This document shows, piece by piece, positions 38,457 through 46,943 of a stretch of 64,000 nt of DNA. Position 1 is the stretch's first letter. Each line of letters starts with the position of its first letter. The notes beneath the pieces are model-generated. The model was given only the letters and a program-made list of their open reading frames with translations. It had not been told where the DNA came from and made no database searches. The stretch comes from Burkholderia dolosa. Lineage in GTDB: Bacteria; Pseudomonadota; Gammaproteobacteria; Burkholderiales; Burkholderiaceae. The position numbers and the translations under genes were made by a program. The stretch lies in NCBI RefSeq assembly GCF_902499135.1, contig NZ_CABVPR010000002.1:1-64000 (forward strand). Reading direction: 5' to 3'.

Positions 38457-39251
38457 CTAGCCGCGCCGCGCGCTCGCGACACGCGCCAGCGCACCGATCG
38501 CGTCGCTGACCAGCACCGCGAGCAGCCCGACGATCACGCCGCCCTGCAGCACGAACGCGGTATTCGACGTTTGCAGGCCGGCGATGATCACGTCGCCGAG
38601 CCCGCGCGCGGCGACCGTCGAGCCGATCGTCGCGGTGCCGAGATTGATCACGACCGCGAGCCGGATCCCGTTCACGATCACCGGAAACGCGAGCGGCAGC
38701 TCGACCGAGATCAGCCGCTGCCAGCCGCTCATTCCCATTCCGCGCGCGGCATCGACGACGTCGCGCGGCACGTCTTCGAGCCCGGCGATCGTGCTCTCGA
38801 AAACCGGCAGCAGCCCGTACAGTACGAGCGCGATCAGCACGGGCTTCAACCCGAATCCGACGGCCGGTACCGCGAGCGCGAGCACGGCGACCGGCGGGAA
38901 GGTCTGGCCGATGTCGACGACGCTGCGCGCGACCGGCAGAAAATCGGCGCCCCACGGCCGCGTCACCGCGATGCCGGCCGCGACCGCGACGAGCGTGCCG
39001 ATCGCGCTCGACAGCGCGACCGTGCCCAGATGCGCGAGCGTCAGGTCGAGCAGGCTCGCGCGATCGTAGATCACCGGCGCGCCGTTGTCCGCGAACGGCG
39101 CGAACCAGCCGTGCAGCCACGCCGGGCGCAGCAGCAGCGCGAGCAGCAGCGCAAGCGCCGCCGCGCGCGCCGCATACGCGGGAAACCGTCGCGACAGGCG
39201 GCGGGCCGTCTGCGTCGGCGTCGCGCCGTGCGCGGTGTCGCGCGTCGTCAT
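38457..39251 (-). CDS. yehW: Osmoprotectant ABC transporter permease, YehW/OsmW type
   Basis: 264 residues, start at 39251 overlapping the ATPase stop by four bases. About five to six membrane segments, with the permease loop VDAARGMGMSGWQRLISVELP near 170-190. It is the second permease of an OsmU-type importer for glycine betaine-like solutes and the last gene of a four-gene operon in which all junctions are ATGA overlaps. Confidence 0.88.
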   Translation of the reverse strand: MTTRDTAHGATPTQTARRLSRRFPAYAARAAALALLLALLLRPAWLHGWFAPFADNGAPVIYDRASLLDLTLAHLGTVALSSAIGTLVAVAAGIAVTRPWGADFLPVARSVVDIGQTFPPVAVLALAVPAVGFGLKPVLIALVLYGLLPVFESTIAGLEDVPRDVVDAARGMGMSGWQRLISVELPLAFPVIVNGIRLAVVINLGTATIGSTVAARGLGDVIIAGLQTSNTAFVLQGGVIVGLLAVLVSDAIGALARVASARRG

Positions 39252-40186
39252 GCGGGCTTCCTCGCATGCGCGCGGATCGCGTCGAGCGTGATCCTGCGTG
39301 CGGCGAGACCGTCGCCGTCGTCGACCGGCAGCGCATCGACACCGCGCCACAGCAGTTCGGACACCGCATCGCGCAGCGTGCGCGTCGCGGCGATCGGCTC
39401 GCCTTGCGCATGACCGGGCTCGGCGACCGTGTCGATCGGCGTGAGCGCAAGCAGCCGCAGCGGCCGATCGACGCCCGCGACGAGCTGCTCGACGACGCCC
39501 GGCGCCGGCTTGCCGAGAATCTCGGCCGGCGACGCGACCTGCAGCAGGCGCCCGCCGTCCATCACCGCGATCGTGTCGCCGAGCTTCAGCGCTTCCTCGA
39601 TGTCGTGCGTGACGATCACGACCGTGATGCCGAGACGGCGCTGCAGCGCGAACAGATCGTCCTGCGCCTTGTTGCGGATGATCGGATCGAGCGCGCCGAA
39701 CGGCTCGTCCATCAGCAGCATTGCCGGCTCCGCCGCGAGCGCGCGCGCGACGCCGACGCGCTGCTGCTGGCCGCCGGACAGCTCGTGCGGCAGCTTGTCC
39801 GCGAATTCGGACGGCGCGAGATCGAACAGGTCGAGCAGTTCGCGCACGCGCGCGTCGATCCGTTCGGCCGGCCAGCCGAGCAGGCGCGGCACGGTCGCGA
39901 TGTTGCGCGCGACGCTCCAGTGCGGAAACAGCCCGTGCCCCTGGATCACGTAGCCGATGCGTCGCCGCAGCTGCTCGGGCGGCACGCTGGCGGTATCGAC
40001 GCCGTCGACGCGGATCGTGCCGCTCGTCGGCGCGATCAGCCGGTTGATCATCCGCAGCAACGTCGATTTGCCGCTGCCCGATGCGCCGACGAGCGCCGTG
40101 ATCGTGCCGCGCTTCATCGTCAGCGATACGTCGTCGACGGCGACGACGTCGCCGAAGCGTTTGCCGGTGCGTTCGATTTCGATCAT
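39248..40186 (-). CDS. yehX: Osmoprotectant ABC transporter ATP-binding protein, YehX/OsmV type
   Basis: 312 residues. Walker A GASGSGKST (34-42), signature LSGGQQQR, Walker B LLMDEPFGALD and switch VTHD are complete. After the ATPase domain, about 75 residues include one degenerate CBS-like segment (TRTLRDAVSELLWRGVDALPVDDG), as in OpuCA/YehX. It starts behind AAGGGA and overlaps both neighbouring genes by four bases. Confidence 0.9.
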   Translation of the reverse strand: MIEIERTGKRFGDVVAVDDVSLTMKRGTITALVGASGSGKSTLLRMINRLIAPTSGTIRVDGVDTASVPPEQLRRRIGYVIQGHGLFPHWSVARNIATVPRLLGWPAERIDARVRELLDLFDLAPSEFADKLPHELSGGQQQRVGVARALAAEPAMLLMDEPFGALDPIIRNKAQDDLFALQRRLGITVVIVTHDIEEALKLGDTIAVMDGGRLLQVASPAEILGKPAPGVVEQLVAGVDRPLRLLALTPIDTVAEPGHAQGEPIAATRTLRDAVSELLWRGVDALPVDDGDGLAARRITLDAIRAHARKPA

Positions 40187-41361
40187 CGCGCACGTCCCTT
40201 CGCGAGCGTCGTCGCGGCTTCGAACACGACCGCGGCCGCCAGCGCGAGCGCGATCGTCGGGATCGCGCCGAGCAGCACGAGGTCGGCGGCCGATTGCCCG
40301 ATTCCCTGGAAGATGAACGTGCCGAACCCGCCGCCGCCGATCAGTGCGGCAACCGCGGTCAGCCCGATGTTCTGCATGAGCACGATCCGCACGCCGCTCA
40401 GGATCACCGGCAGCGCGAGCACGAGATCGATGCAGAAGAGGCGCTGCATGCGCGTCATCCCCATCGCGCGCGCCGCCTCGATCACTTGCGGCGGCACCTG
40501 CGCGAGGCCGACCGCGACGCTCGATGCGATCGGCAGCAGCGAATAGAGGAACAGCGCGAGCACGGCCGGCGCGACGCCGATCCCGCGAATGCCGAGCGCG
40601 GCCGCGAGCGGCACGTGCGCGGCGAGCAGGCCGAGCGGCGCCATCATCAGCCCGTACATCGCGATGCTCGGGATCGTCTGCACGATATTGAGCGCCGGCA
40701 TCACGACGGTGCGCAGGGCGGCGATGCGCGCACACGCGATCCCGAGCGGCAGCCCCGCCACGAGCGCGGCCGCGACCGAGCCGCCGGCGAGCGACACGTG
40801 CCGGATCGCTTCGCGCCAGAAGTCGTCGCTGCGCACCGCGTATTCGCGCATCACCGACAGCCCGTCCCACCAGCCGCTCGCGAGCGGCGCCGATACGGCC
40901 GCGATCGCGACGACGAGCGCCGCGAGCCGCTGCCACGGACCGAATGCGAGCCGCGCGAGCGCGTCCGCGACGAGCACGGCCCACGCGAACAGCAGCAGCC
41001 ACACGCCGGCGGCAGGCGATACGCGCGCGAGCATGTCGTCGGGCGCGACGACGTGCGCGGCCGCCGCGCCGACCGCATACGCGAGCGTCGCGAGCCACGT
41101 GCAGCCGGCCGCGAGCCGCCATGCGGGGCGGCTCGCCGTCATCGCCCACAGCGCGCCGACCACCCACAGGGCGGCGAGCGCCGCGCCCTGTGCGGCGGGC
41201 AGCGCGGCGAACAGCGACAAGCCGGTGCCGGCCGCGATGCGGTTCGGCCGCAGCACCGCGAACGGCAGGCCGAATACCGCGACGATCGTCAGCACGCCGA
41301 TCGGGATGCCGACCTTGTCGGGCGCCACGCGCCGCGCGGACGCCGCCGCGCGAACCGTCAT
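40183..41361 (-). CDS. yehY: Osmoprotectant ABC transporter permease, YehY/OsmY type
   Basis: 392 residues, the long permease of the OsmU type: an extra N-terminal set of membrane segments (about 15-170) precedes the standard permease domain (about 180-385) with VIEAARAMGMTRMQRLFCIDL. The start at 41361 overlaps the stop of the binding-protein gene by four bases. In enteric bacteria this operon is induced by osmotic and stationary-phase stress. Confidence 0.88.
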   Translation of the reverse strand: MTVRAAASARRVAPDKVGIPIGVLTIVAVFGLPFAVLRPNRIAAGTGLSLFAALPAAQGAALAALWVVGALWAMTASRPAWRLAAGCTWLATLAYAVGAAAAHVVAPDDMLARVSPAAGVWLLLFAWAVLVADALARLAFGPWQRLAALVVAIAAVSAPLASGWWDGLSVMREYAVRSDDFWREAIRHVSLAGGSVAAALVAGLPLGIACARIAALRTVVMPALNIVQTIPSIAMYGLMMAPLGLLAAHVPLAAALGIRGIGVAPAVLALFLYSLLPIASSVAVGLAQVPPQVIEAARAMGMTRMQRLFCIDLVLALPVILSGVRIVLMQNIGLTAVAALIGGGGFGTFIFQGIGQSAADLVLLGAIPTIALALAAAVVFEAATTLAKGRAR

Positions 41362-42281
41362 TTCACGAAGCCCTTCGATTTCAGGTAGCTCTTCGCGACG
41401 CCGGCCGCCGGCTCGCCGTTGATCTGGATGCGTGCGTTCAGCATCTGCAGCGTCTTCAGATCGAGGCTTGCGAACACCGGCTTGAGGTAGTCGGCGATCT
41501 GCGGATGCGCTTTCAGCACGGCTTCGCGAATCACCGGCGCGGGCGCGTACACGGGCTGTACGTGCTTGTCGTCGTCGAGCACGGTGAGGCCGCTCGATGC
41601 GATCCCGCCGTCGGTGCCGTACACCATCGCGGCATTCACGCCGTCGGTCTGGTTCGCGGCCGCCTTGATCGTCGCGGCCGTGTCGCCGCCGGACAGCACG
41701 ACGAGCTGGTCGGGCTTCAGCTTGAAGCCGTACGCCTTCTCGAACGACGGCAGCGCGGACGTGCTGTTCACGAACTCGGCCGATGCCGCGAGCTTCACCT
41801 TGCCGCCGCCCGCGACCCACTTGCCGAAATCGGAGAAGGTCTTCAGATGCTGCGACTGCGCGACGGGCGACAGCACGGCGACGCCCCACGTGTTGTTCGC
41901 GGGCGCGGGCGCGAGCCACACCAGATGATTCGCCGCATAGTCGAGCTTCTTCGCGGTGTCGTAGCCTTGGCTCGCGTTCTTCCACACCGGATCGTCGGCC
42001 TTGTTGAAGAAGAACGCGGCGTTGCCGGTGTATTCGGGGTAGATGTCGATCTCGCCGCTCGTGAGCGCCTTGCGCACGATCGGCGTCGCGCCGAGCGCGA
42101 TCTTTTCGGTGACGGGGATGCCGTGCGACTTCAGCACCTGCGCGATCAGATTGCCGAGCAGGTTGCCTTCGGTGTCGATTTTCGACGACACGACGACGGG
42201 CGTGTCGGCATGCGCAGCGGGCGCGGCGAAGGCGGCGGCGAGTGCGAGGCCCAGTATCCGGGCGGGCAGGGCGAACTTCAT
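41358..42281 (-). CDS. osmF: Osmoprotectant ABC transporter substrate-binding protein
   Basis: 307 residues with a signal peptide (cleavage AHA-DT, residue 25) and an OpuAC domain. The typical openings VVVSSKIDTEGNLLGNLIAQVL and DIYPEYTGNAAFFF place it with YehZ/OsmF rather than ChoX. It binds glycine betaine or related solutes in the periplasm. First gene of the operon; the start at 42281 has GGAG 12 bases upstream. Confidence 0.9.
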   Translation of the reverse strand: MKFALPARILGLALAAAFAAPAAHADTPVVVSSKIDTEGNLLGNLIAQVLKSHGIPVTEKIALGATPIVRKALTSGEIDIYPEYTGNAAFFFNKADDPVWKNASQGYDTAKKLDYAANHLVWLAPAPANNTWGVAVLSPVAQSQHLKTFSDFGKWVAGGGKVKLAASAEFVNSTSALPSFEKAYGFKLKPDQLVVLSGGDTAATIKAAANQTDGVNAAMVYGTDGGIASSGLTVLDDDKHVQPVYAPAPVIREAVLKAHPQIADYLKPVFASLDLKTLQMLNARIQINGEPAAGVAKSYLKSKGFVK

Positions 42282-42304
42282 CGGGGCCGATCTCCAGGGC
42301 GGGG

Positions 42305-42355
42305 GCGTACGCCGAAAGTTACTTGACTGAGCCGCCTTTGGCAAACCGCGTACGC
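42305..42355. promoter_or_regulatory. Paired GCGTACGC palindromes in the osmF upstream region
   Basis: The self-complementary octamer GCGTACGC occurs at 42305-42312 and 42348-42355, 43 bp apart (four helical turns), between the divergent osmF and 2-hydroxyacid dehydrogenase genes. The spacing suits a regulator bound at two sites. It could also be chance in GC-rich DNA. Confidence 0.35.
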
Positions 42356-42445
42356 GCGCGTGCCCACAGCGTGCGTGGGGATTACCGCAGCCGAATATCG
42401 GCTTGCTACACTGCAGGCCGTTCCCGCCTGCCGACACTTCCTGCC

Positions 42446-43375
42446 ATGAAGCCCGAGCTGCTGGTCCTCATCCCGCTGCGCGACGACGCGCAGCGCCGGA
42501 TTGCCGCGTCGTTCGACGTGCGCTACGCGCCGACTCCCGATGCCCGCGAACGCGCGATCGCCGAACACGGCGCCACGATCCGCGCGGTACTGACGAACGG
42601 CAGCACGGGGCTCGCCGCTGCGGAGATCGACCGGCTGCCGGCGCTCACGTTCGTCAGCGCGCTCGGCGCCGGCTACGAGCATATCGACGTCGCGCACGCG
42701 AAGGCGCGCGGCATCGCCGTCGTCACCGGCGCCGGCACCAACGACGATTGCGTCGCCGATCACGCGTTCGCGCTGCTGCTCGCCGCGGTACGCAACGTCG
42801 TGCGGCTCGATGCGGCGACGCGCGCGGGCGTGTGGCGCGACGCGCTGCCGATGCCGCCGAACGTATCGGGCAAGAAGCTCGGGATCGTCGGCCTCGGCAA
42901 GATCGGCGAGAAATGCGCGCGCCGCGCGGCCGGCTTCGACATCGAGATCGGCTATCACAACCGTTCGGCAAGGAACGTGCCGTACCGCTACTTCGAGCGG
43001 CTCGACGCGCTTGCGCAGTGGGCCGACTTCCTGATCGTCGCGACGCCCGGCGGCGCCGATACGCGCCACCTGATCGACCGCACGGTGCTCGACGCGCTCG
43101 GCGCGGGCGGCTTCGTCGTCAACGTGTCGCGCGGCAGCGTCGTCGATACCGCTGCTTTGGCAGACGCGCTGCGCGAGCGGCGCATCGCGGGCGCGGCGCT
43201 CGACGTGTACGAAGGCGAGCCGGCACCGCCGCACGCACTGACGGCGCTCGACAACGTCGTGCTCACGCCGCACCTCGGCGGCTGGTCGCCGGAAGCGCTC
43301 GATCGGTCGGTGCAGCAGTTCCTCGACAACGCCGCGCGGCATTTCGCCGGTCAGCCGGTGCTGACGCCGCTGTGA
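42446..43375 (+). CDS. D-isomer-specific 2-hydroxyacid dehydrogenase
   Basis: 309 residues. NAD-binding GIVGLGKIGEKCARRA near 147-162 and the catalytic Arg (VNVSRGS), Glu (DVYEGEP) and His (TPHLGGWSP) are all present. The family reduces glyoxylate, hydroxypyruvate or other 2-keto acids. The start at 42446 has only a weak ribosome binding site. It is divergent from the OsmU operon and followed by an OsmC gene after 46 bp. Confidence 0.88.
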   Translation: MKPELLVLIPLRDDAQRRIAASFDVRYAPTPDARERAIAEHGATIRAVLTNGSTGLAAAEIDRLPALTFVSALGAGYEHIDVAHAKARGIAVVTGAGTNDDCVADHAFALLLAAVRNVVRLDAATRAGVWRDALPMPPNVSGKKLGIVGLGKIGEKCARRAAGFDIEIGYHNRSARNVPYRYFERLDALAQWADFLIVATPGGADTRHLIDRTVLDALGAGGFVVNVSRGSVVDTAALADALRERRIAGAALDVYEGEPAPPHALTALDNVVLTPHLGGWSPEALDRSVQQFLDNAARHFAGQPVLTPL

Positions 43376-43421
43376 GCACCGCGCGTGCGCGACGATTCCC
43401 ATCGAAGAAGGAAGGACGCAG

Positions 43422-43907
43422 ATGTCGACGTATATCGCTGAAGTGGAATGGCAGGCCGGCCCGGACGACAAGTTCGTCGACAACCGCTACAGCCGCCGAC
43501 ACGAATGGCGCTTCGACGGCGGCGTGACGGTGCCCGCGTCGAGTTCGCCGCACGTCGTGCGCGTGCCGTTCTCCGATCCGGCCGCGGTCGACCCGGAAGA
43601 GGCGTTCGTCGCCGCGCTGTCGAGCTGCCACATGCTGTGGTTCCTGTCGATCGCCGCGCAGCAGCGCTTCGTCGTCACGCGTTACCGCGACGCGGCCGAA
43701 GGGACGATGGCGAAGAACGATGCGGGCAAGGAAGTCGTCACGCGCGTCGTGCTGAAGCCCGCGGTCACGTTCGGCGGCGAACGCGCGCCGACCGACGGCG
43801 ACGTCGCGGCGCTCCATCACGCCGCGCACGACGCATGCTTTCTCGCGAACTCGGTGCGCACGGCGATCGACGTCGAAGGGACGTGGGACTATCGCCGTGC
43901 GCCGTGA
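43422..43907 (+). CDS. OsmC/Ohr-family peroxidase-like protein
   Basis: 161 residues. The two redox cysteines lie in LSSCHMLWFL (near 69) and HDACFLANSV (near 142), with Arg/Glu support typical of organic hydroperoxide reductases. The start follows AAGGAAGG. It lies 46 bp after the dehydrogenase gene and may be cotranscribed; oxidative stress defence is the likely role. Confidence 0.88.
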   Translation: MSTYIAEVEWQAGPDDKFVDNRYSRRHEWRFDGGVTVPASSSPHVVRVPFSDPAAVDPEEAFVAALSSCHMLWFLSIAAQQRFVVTRYRDAAEGTMAKNDAGKEVVTRVVLKPAVTFGGERAPTDGDVAALHHAAHDACFLANSVRTAIDVEGTWDYRRAP

Positions 43908-43922
43908 GCGGCGTGCGAGCGC

Positions 43923-45869
43923 TCAGGACGACACGAGCGGCACCGTGACCGACGTGCCGGCCGGATCGAGCGCGAGGCCCGTGCCCGGCGTCGGCCGCAG
44001 CGTCGCCTCGTTGTCGCTCGACAGCACGACGAGCCCGAGCCGGTGGCCGGCTTCGAGCGTGTAGTCGCGCGGCATGAAGGTCAGCTTCAGGTCGTACGGC
44101 ATGCCCGGCAGCACCGGCTCCGACACCCACTCGGACAGGCGGTTGCGCGGATCGGTCCATGCGCGCGTGACGATCGTCGCGGTGCCGTCCGGCGCGCGAT
44201 CGACGAGCAGCGCGGTCACGTTCGCCACGCCGGTGAACGTCAAGCGCACGCGCGCGGTTGCGGTACCCGACACGCGCGTCGCGGCGGCGAACGGCGCGGT
44301 CTCGAAGCGGCTGCGGTGCTCGCCGGTCGCCGCGTTGGCGAGCGTGAGCGCCGGAATCCGCGCATCGTCGGTGAAGCGCGCGAGCGGGCCGCCGGTCGGC
44401 ACCCGCAGCAGCGTGCCCGTGCCTGCGCCGTCGCCGCCCGCGAAATAGGCGATCGGCGTCGCGCGGCGCGCGGCCCAGTCGGCTTCCTTCAGCAGCGTGC
44501 CGTCGGCCTGCTCGATCACCGCGCGCGGATCGCGTTCGACGCCGTTGTCGTAGCCGAGCAGATAGCGCGTGAACCAGCGGTTCACTTCCGCCGTCCACGC
44601 GTCGGCCATCGCCGGCACGCGCGTCGGGTCGGTGTGCTTCGCGCGGTGCAGCCACAGCTGCGTCGGCACACCCTGCCGCCGCATCGCGAGATGCCACGAC
44701 GTCGACTGGTCGGTGCGCACGTTGTCGTCCGTCAGCCCCTGCGCGACGAGCGCCGGCGCGACCGCGAACGCGGTCGGGATGTCGCGTGCGGCCCAGAACA
44801 GCGAATAGTCGCCGGTCTTGCGGTCTTCCTTCTGCAGCGCTTCGTCGACGAGATGCGTGCAGCGTTCCGGATGCGCATTCGTCAGCAGTGCCTTGATGTA
44901 GACGTCGACGTCTTCGCCCTGATAGCCGTCCGGCGCGCGAACGAGGCCGCCCGCGCGGTAGTAGCCGTACATGTTCGACAGCCCGGCGACCGGCACGATC
45001 GCGTCGAGTCCGCGCGTGCGCAGGCTCGCGACCATCTTCGGCAGCGTGCCGTCGTACGACACGCCGTACATGCCGACGTGCCCGGTCGACCAGGTCGCGA
45101 CGACCGGCTTGCCGGCCGCGTCCTTCGCGGTCGCGTCGCGGCCGAGCCAGCGGATCACCGACGCCATCGCGACCGACTCTTCACGCGTCAGGATCGTCGG
45201 GCAACCGTCCGAGCCGGCGGTGCCGAGCGAATCCGCATAGACGATCGTGAAGCCGCGCGGCACGAAGTAGCCTTCGATCCACGAGCGGCCGGCCGCCGCG
45301 GCTTCGAGCTGCTGCAGCATCCGCGTTTGCGGGGCGGCGGCCATGATGCGCGCGGATGCCGCGCCAGCCGTCGCGGCGTGCGGCGTGCCGTCGAGCTCGA
45401 CGTCGACGTCGTGGTTCGGGCTGTCCGCGAGCCCCGCGTAATACGGGCTCGCGAGCACGATCACGGGCGTGCGGGCGCCGTTCGCGGTTTCCGACGGACG
45501 GACGATGCGCACGTGGATGCGATCCTTCGTGCCGTCGCCGTCGGAGTCGACCGGCGTGTCGACCCACGCGTTTTCCTCGATCGTGCCGCCCGACAGCGAC
45601 GGCTGCACCTGACCGTTCGCGATCACCGGCCGATAGCGTCCGCCGCTCGCGAGACTCGCGTACGGCACGCCCGACGGCGACACGCGCGATGCGAGCGACT
45701 GCGATTGCGCGTCGGCCGCCGATGCGACGGCTTCCTGCGATTGACCCTGCGCGAGTGCGGACGCGCCGGCGACGCTGCCGCCGTCATCGCCGCCGCATGC
45801 TGCGAGCGCGGCGGCCGCGACGAGCGCAGGCACCCACGCACGATGCAAGCCGGTTCGATGGAGTTTCAT
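43923..45869 (-). CDS. CocE/NonD-family alpha/beta hydrolase, lipoprotein
   Basis: 648 residues. The N terminus ends in a lipobox (LAAC near 24), so it is a predicted lipoprotein. An X-Pro dipeptidyl-peptidase (S15) alpha/beta hydrolase domain follows, with nucleophile Ser in GMYGVSYDG and the loop ADSLGTAGSDGCPT, then the jelly-roll C-terminal domain (about 500-645). Such enzymes cleave esters or N-terminal X-Pro dipeptides; the substrate is unknown. The start at 45869 lies behind GAGGT; a long 5' region with a candidate promoter lies upstream. Confidence 0.82.
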   Translation of the reverse strand: MKLHRTGLHRAWVPALVAAAALAACGGDDGGSVAGASALAQGQSQEAVASAADAQSQSLASRVSPSGVPYASLASGGRYRPVIANGQVQPSLSGGTIEENAWVDTPVDSDGDGTKDRIHVRIVRPSETANGARTPVIVLASPYYAGLADSPNHDVDVELDGTPHAATAGAASARIMAAAPQTRMLQQLEAAAAGRSWIEGYFVPRGFTIVYADSLGTAGSDGCPTILTREESVAMASVIRWLGRDATAKDAAGKPVVATWSTGHVGMYGVSYDGTLPKMVASLRTRGLDAIVPVAGLSNMYGYYRAGGLVRAPDGYQGEDVDVYIKALLTNAHPERCTHLVDEALQKEDRKTGDYSLFWAARDIPTAFAVAPALVAQGLTDDNVRTDQSTSWHLAMRRQGVPTQLWLHRAKHTDPTRVPAMADAWTAEVNRWFTRYLLGYDNGVERDPRAVIEQADGTLLKEADWAARRATPIAYFAGGDGAGTGTLLRVPTGGPLARFTDDARIPALTLANAATGEHRSRFETAPFAAATRVSGTATARVRLTFTGVANVTALLVDRAPDGTATIVTRAWTDPRNRLSEWVSEPVLPGMPYDLKLTFMPRDYTLEAGHRLGLVVLSSDNEATLRPTPGTGLALDPAGTSVTVPLVSS

Positions 45870-46323
45870 TGTCGACCTCGTTTTCGTGATTGTCGGAAAC
45901 GCCGGCGCCGCGCGGGTGTTGCCGCGGTGCCGATCGGTGCTGCGTCTGATGAAGAAGGGAGGCTGCGCCGTCGCATGTGCGGGCGCTGCCCCGATGCGAC
46001 GTGGGCGCCGTCGTGCGTCAGCCGATGCGCAATGCGGCCGGCGATAACGCGACGAACGCAATGCCGGCGGTGCGGCGACGCATGCAGGAACGCAAATCAA
46101 ATGTGGACATGCCCGGGCTTCCTTTCAAATGAAACGGAACGGCACCATTCGACGAGACGGGGATGTTGCGAACTGCGGGATCGCGTTGCGGCGCGGCCGG
46201 AAGCGGCGGTGCGGACGGCATGTCGATTCGCGGACGATTCGTCGTTGCACGGATACGCGCGAAGCGACTGAAACGGATCGGCGATTTCGGCTGCGGCACG
46301 GTGCGCCGCGGCTTGCCGTTTTC

Positions 46324-46371
46324 TTTCCGCAAGCTTGCGGAAAACTTAGCTCAGCGCACACGCAGTGTCAA
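46324..46371 (-). promoter_or_regulatory. Candidate promoter with 20-bp perfect palindrome at +1
   Basis: On the minus strand TTGACA (46371-46366) and TAAGTT (46348-46343) are 17 bp apart. Immediately downstream, TTTCCGCAAGCTTGCGGAAA (46324-46343) is a perfect 20-bp inverted repeat covering the start region. This looks like a repressed promoter. It would drive the CocE-like gene with a leader of about 465 nt. Confidence 0.5.
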
Positions 46372-46435
46372 ACTTTTTTAGTTTCAACCAAACAAAGTTT
46401 CGTCGCGGCGCGTGCTACGCGCGATCGAATGCCAA

Positions 46436-46478
46436 GCGGGCGGCGACGAAACGCGTTCGTCGCCGCCCGCATCGTTTT
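46436..46478 (+). terminator. 15-bp perfect stem-loop, terminator-like
   Basis: The stem 46436-46450 / 46456-46470 is perfect over 15 bp with loop ACGCG, followed on the plus strand by ATCGTTTTG. It may terminate an unannotated plus-strand transcript or insulate the two minus-strand genes either side. Confidence 0.55.
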
Positions 46479-46525
46479 GCCCGACTCGGCGTGCCGTTCG
46501 CGCATTCGCGGAATTCGTGTGCGCG

Positions 46526-46864
46526 TTAACCGTCGCCGGCCTTCGACTGCAGATCCTTCAAGCCCTGAATCACGACCAGCAGCGCGCGCCCGTGCTCGTC
46601 GGAGCCGTCCCACGCGTCGACGATCGCGTCGCGCAGCAGATCGTTGTAGCGCCGGCGCGTCGGGCTCGCATCGAGACCATAGAAACTGCATAGCTTATTG
46701 AATGGCGCGCTGCGGCGCAGCCGCTGCCCGTTCGACATCCTCAGACGCGACACGGTCGGCTGGCTGACACCCGAAAGCCGCGCAATTTCGCTGGACGAGC
46801 GCGTGTCTGCCAATAGATGGCGCAACAGGTCTTGAACAGGAAAATCGTTGTCCGGGGCTTCCAT
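46526..46864 (-). CDS. Helix-turn-helix regulator, Cro/C1-like
   Basis: 112 residues from the ATG at 46864; three codons more are possible from 46873. A helix-turn-helix (about 22-48, SSEIARLSGVSQPTVSRL) is followed by a helical tail. A TATAAT -10 box at 46877-46872 puts the transcription start at about the ATG, so the mRNA may be leaderless. It is divergent from an unknown 301-residue protein, like an autoregulated antitoxin or repressor and its partner. Confidence 0.7.
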   Translation of the reverse strand: MEAPDNDFPVQDLLRHLLADTRSSSEIARLSGVSQPTVSRLRMSNGQRLRRSAPFNKLCSFYGLDASPTRRRYNDLLRDAIVDAWDGSDEHGRALLVVIQGLKDLQSKAGDG

Positions 46865-46871
46865 GCGATGC

Positions 46872-46900
46872 ATTATACCTATACAGTTACGGTCATTGAA
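46872..46900 (-). promoter_or_regulatory. Promoter of the HTH gene, probably leaderless
   Basis: TTCAAT (46900-46895) and consensus TATAAT (46877-46872) are 17 bp apart. The expected start, about seven bases on, falls at the ATG at 46864. A doubled TATA element (TATACCTATAC) covers the -10 box and may be the operator. Confidence 0.5.
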
Positions 46901-46943
46901 TGGACTCGCTGTCACCGGCGAGCGGCTGTATCCGGGACACTCG

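Larger units (their letters stand above)
45870..46525. other. 656-bp intergenic region with promoter and strong hairpin
   Basis: No gene is seen. The region holds a candidate minus-strand promoter with an overlapping perfect palindrome (46324-46371), an AAACT / AGTTT pair around a T tract (46370-46384) and a 15-bp stem hairpin at 46436-46470. The local AT content rises around 46320-46400. Confidence 0.55.

Noticed and set aside
46018-46361. Short minus-strand ORFs in the CocE leader
   Set aside because: No ribosome binding site or recognisable sequence; overlap the promoter and palindrome.
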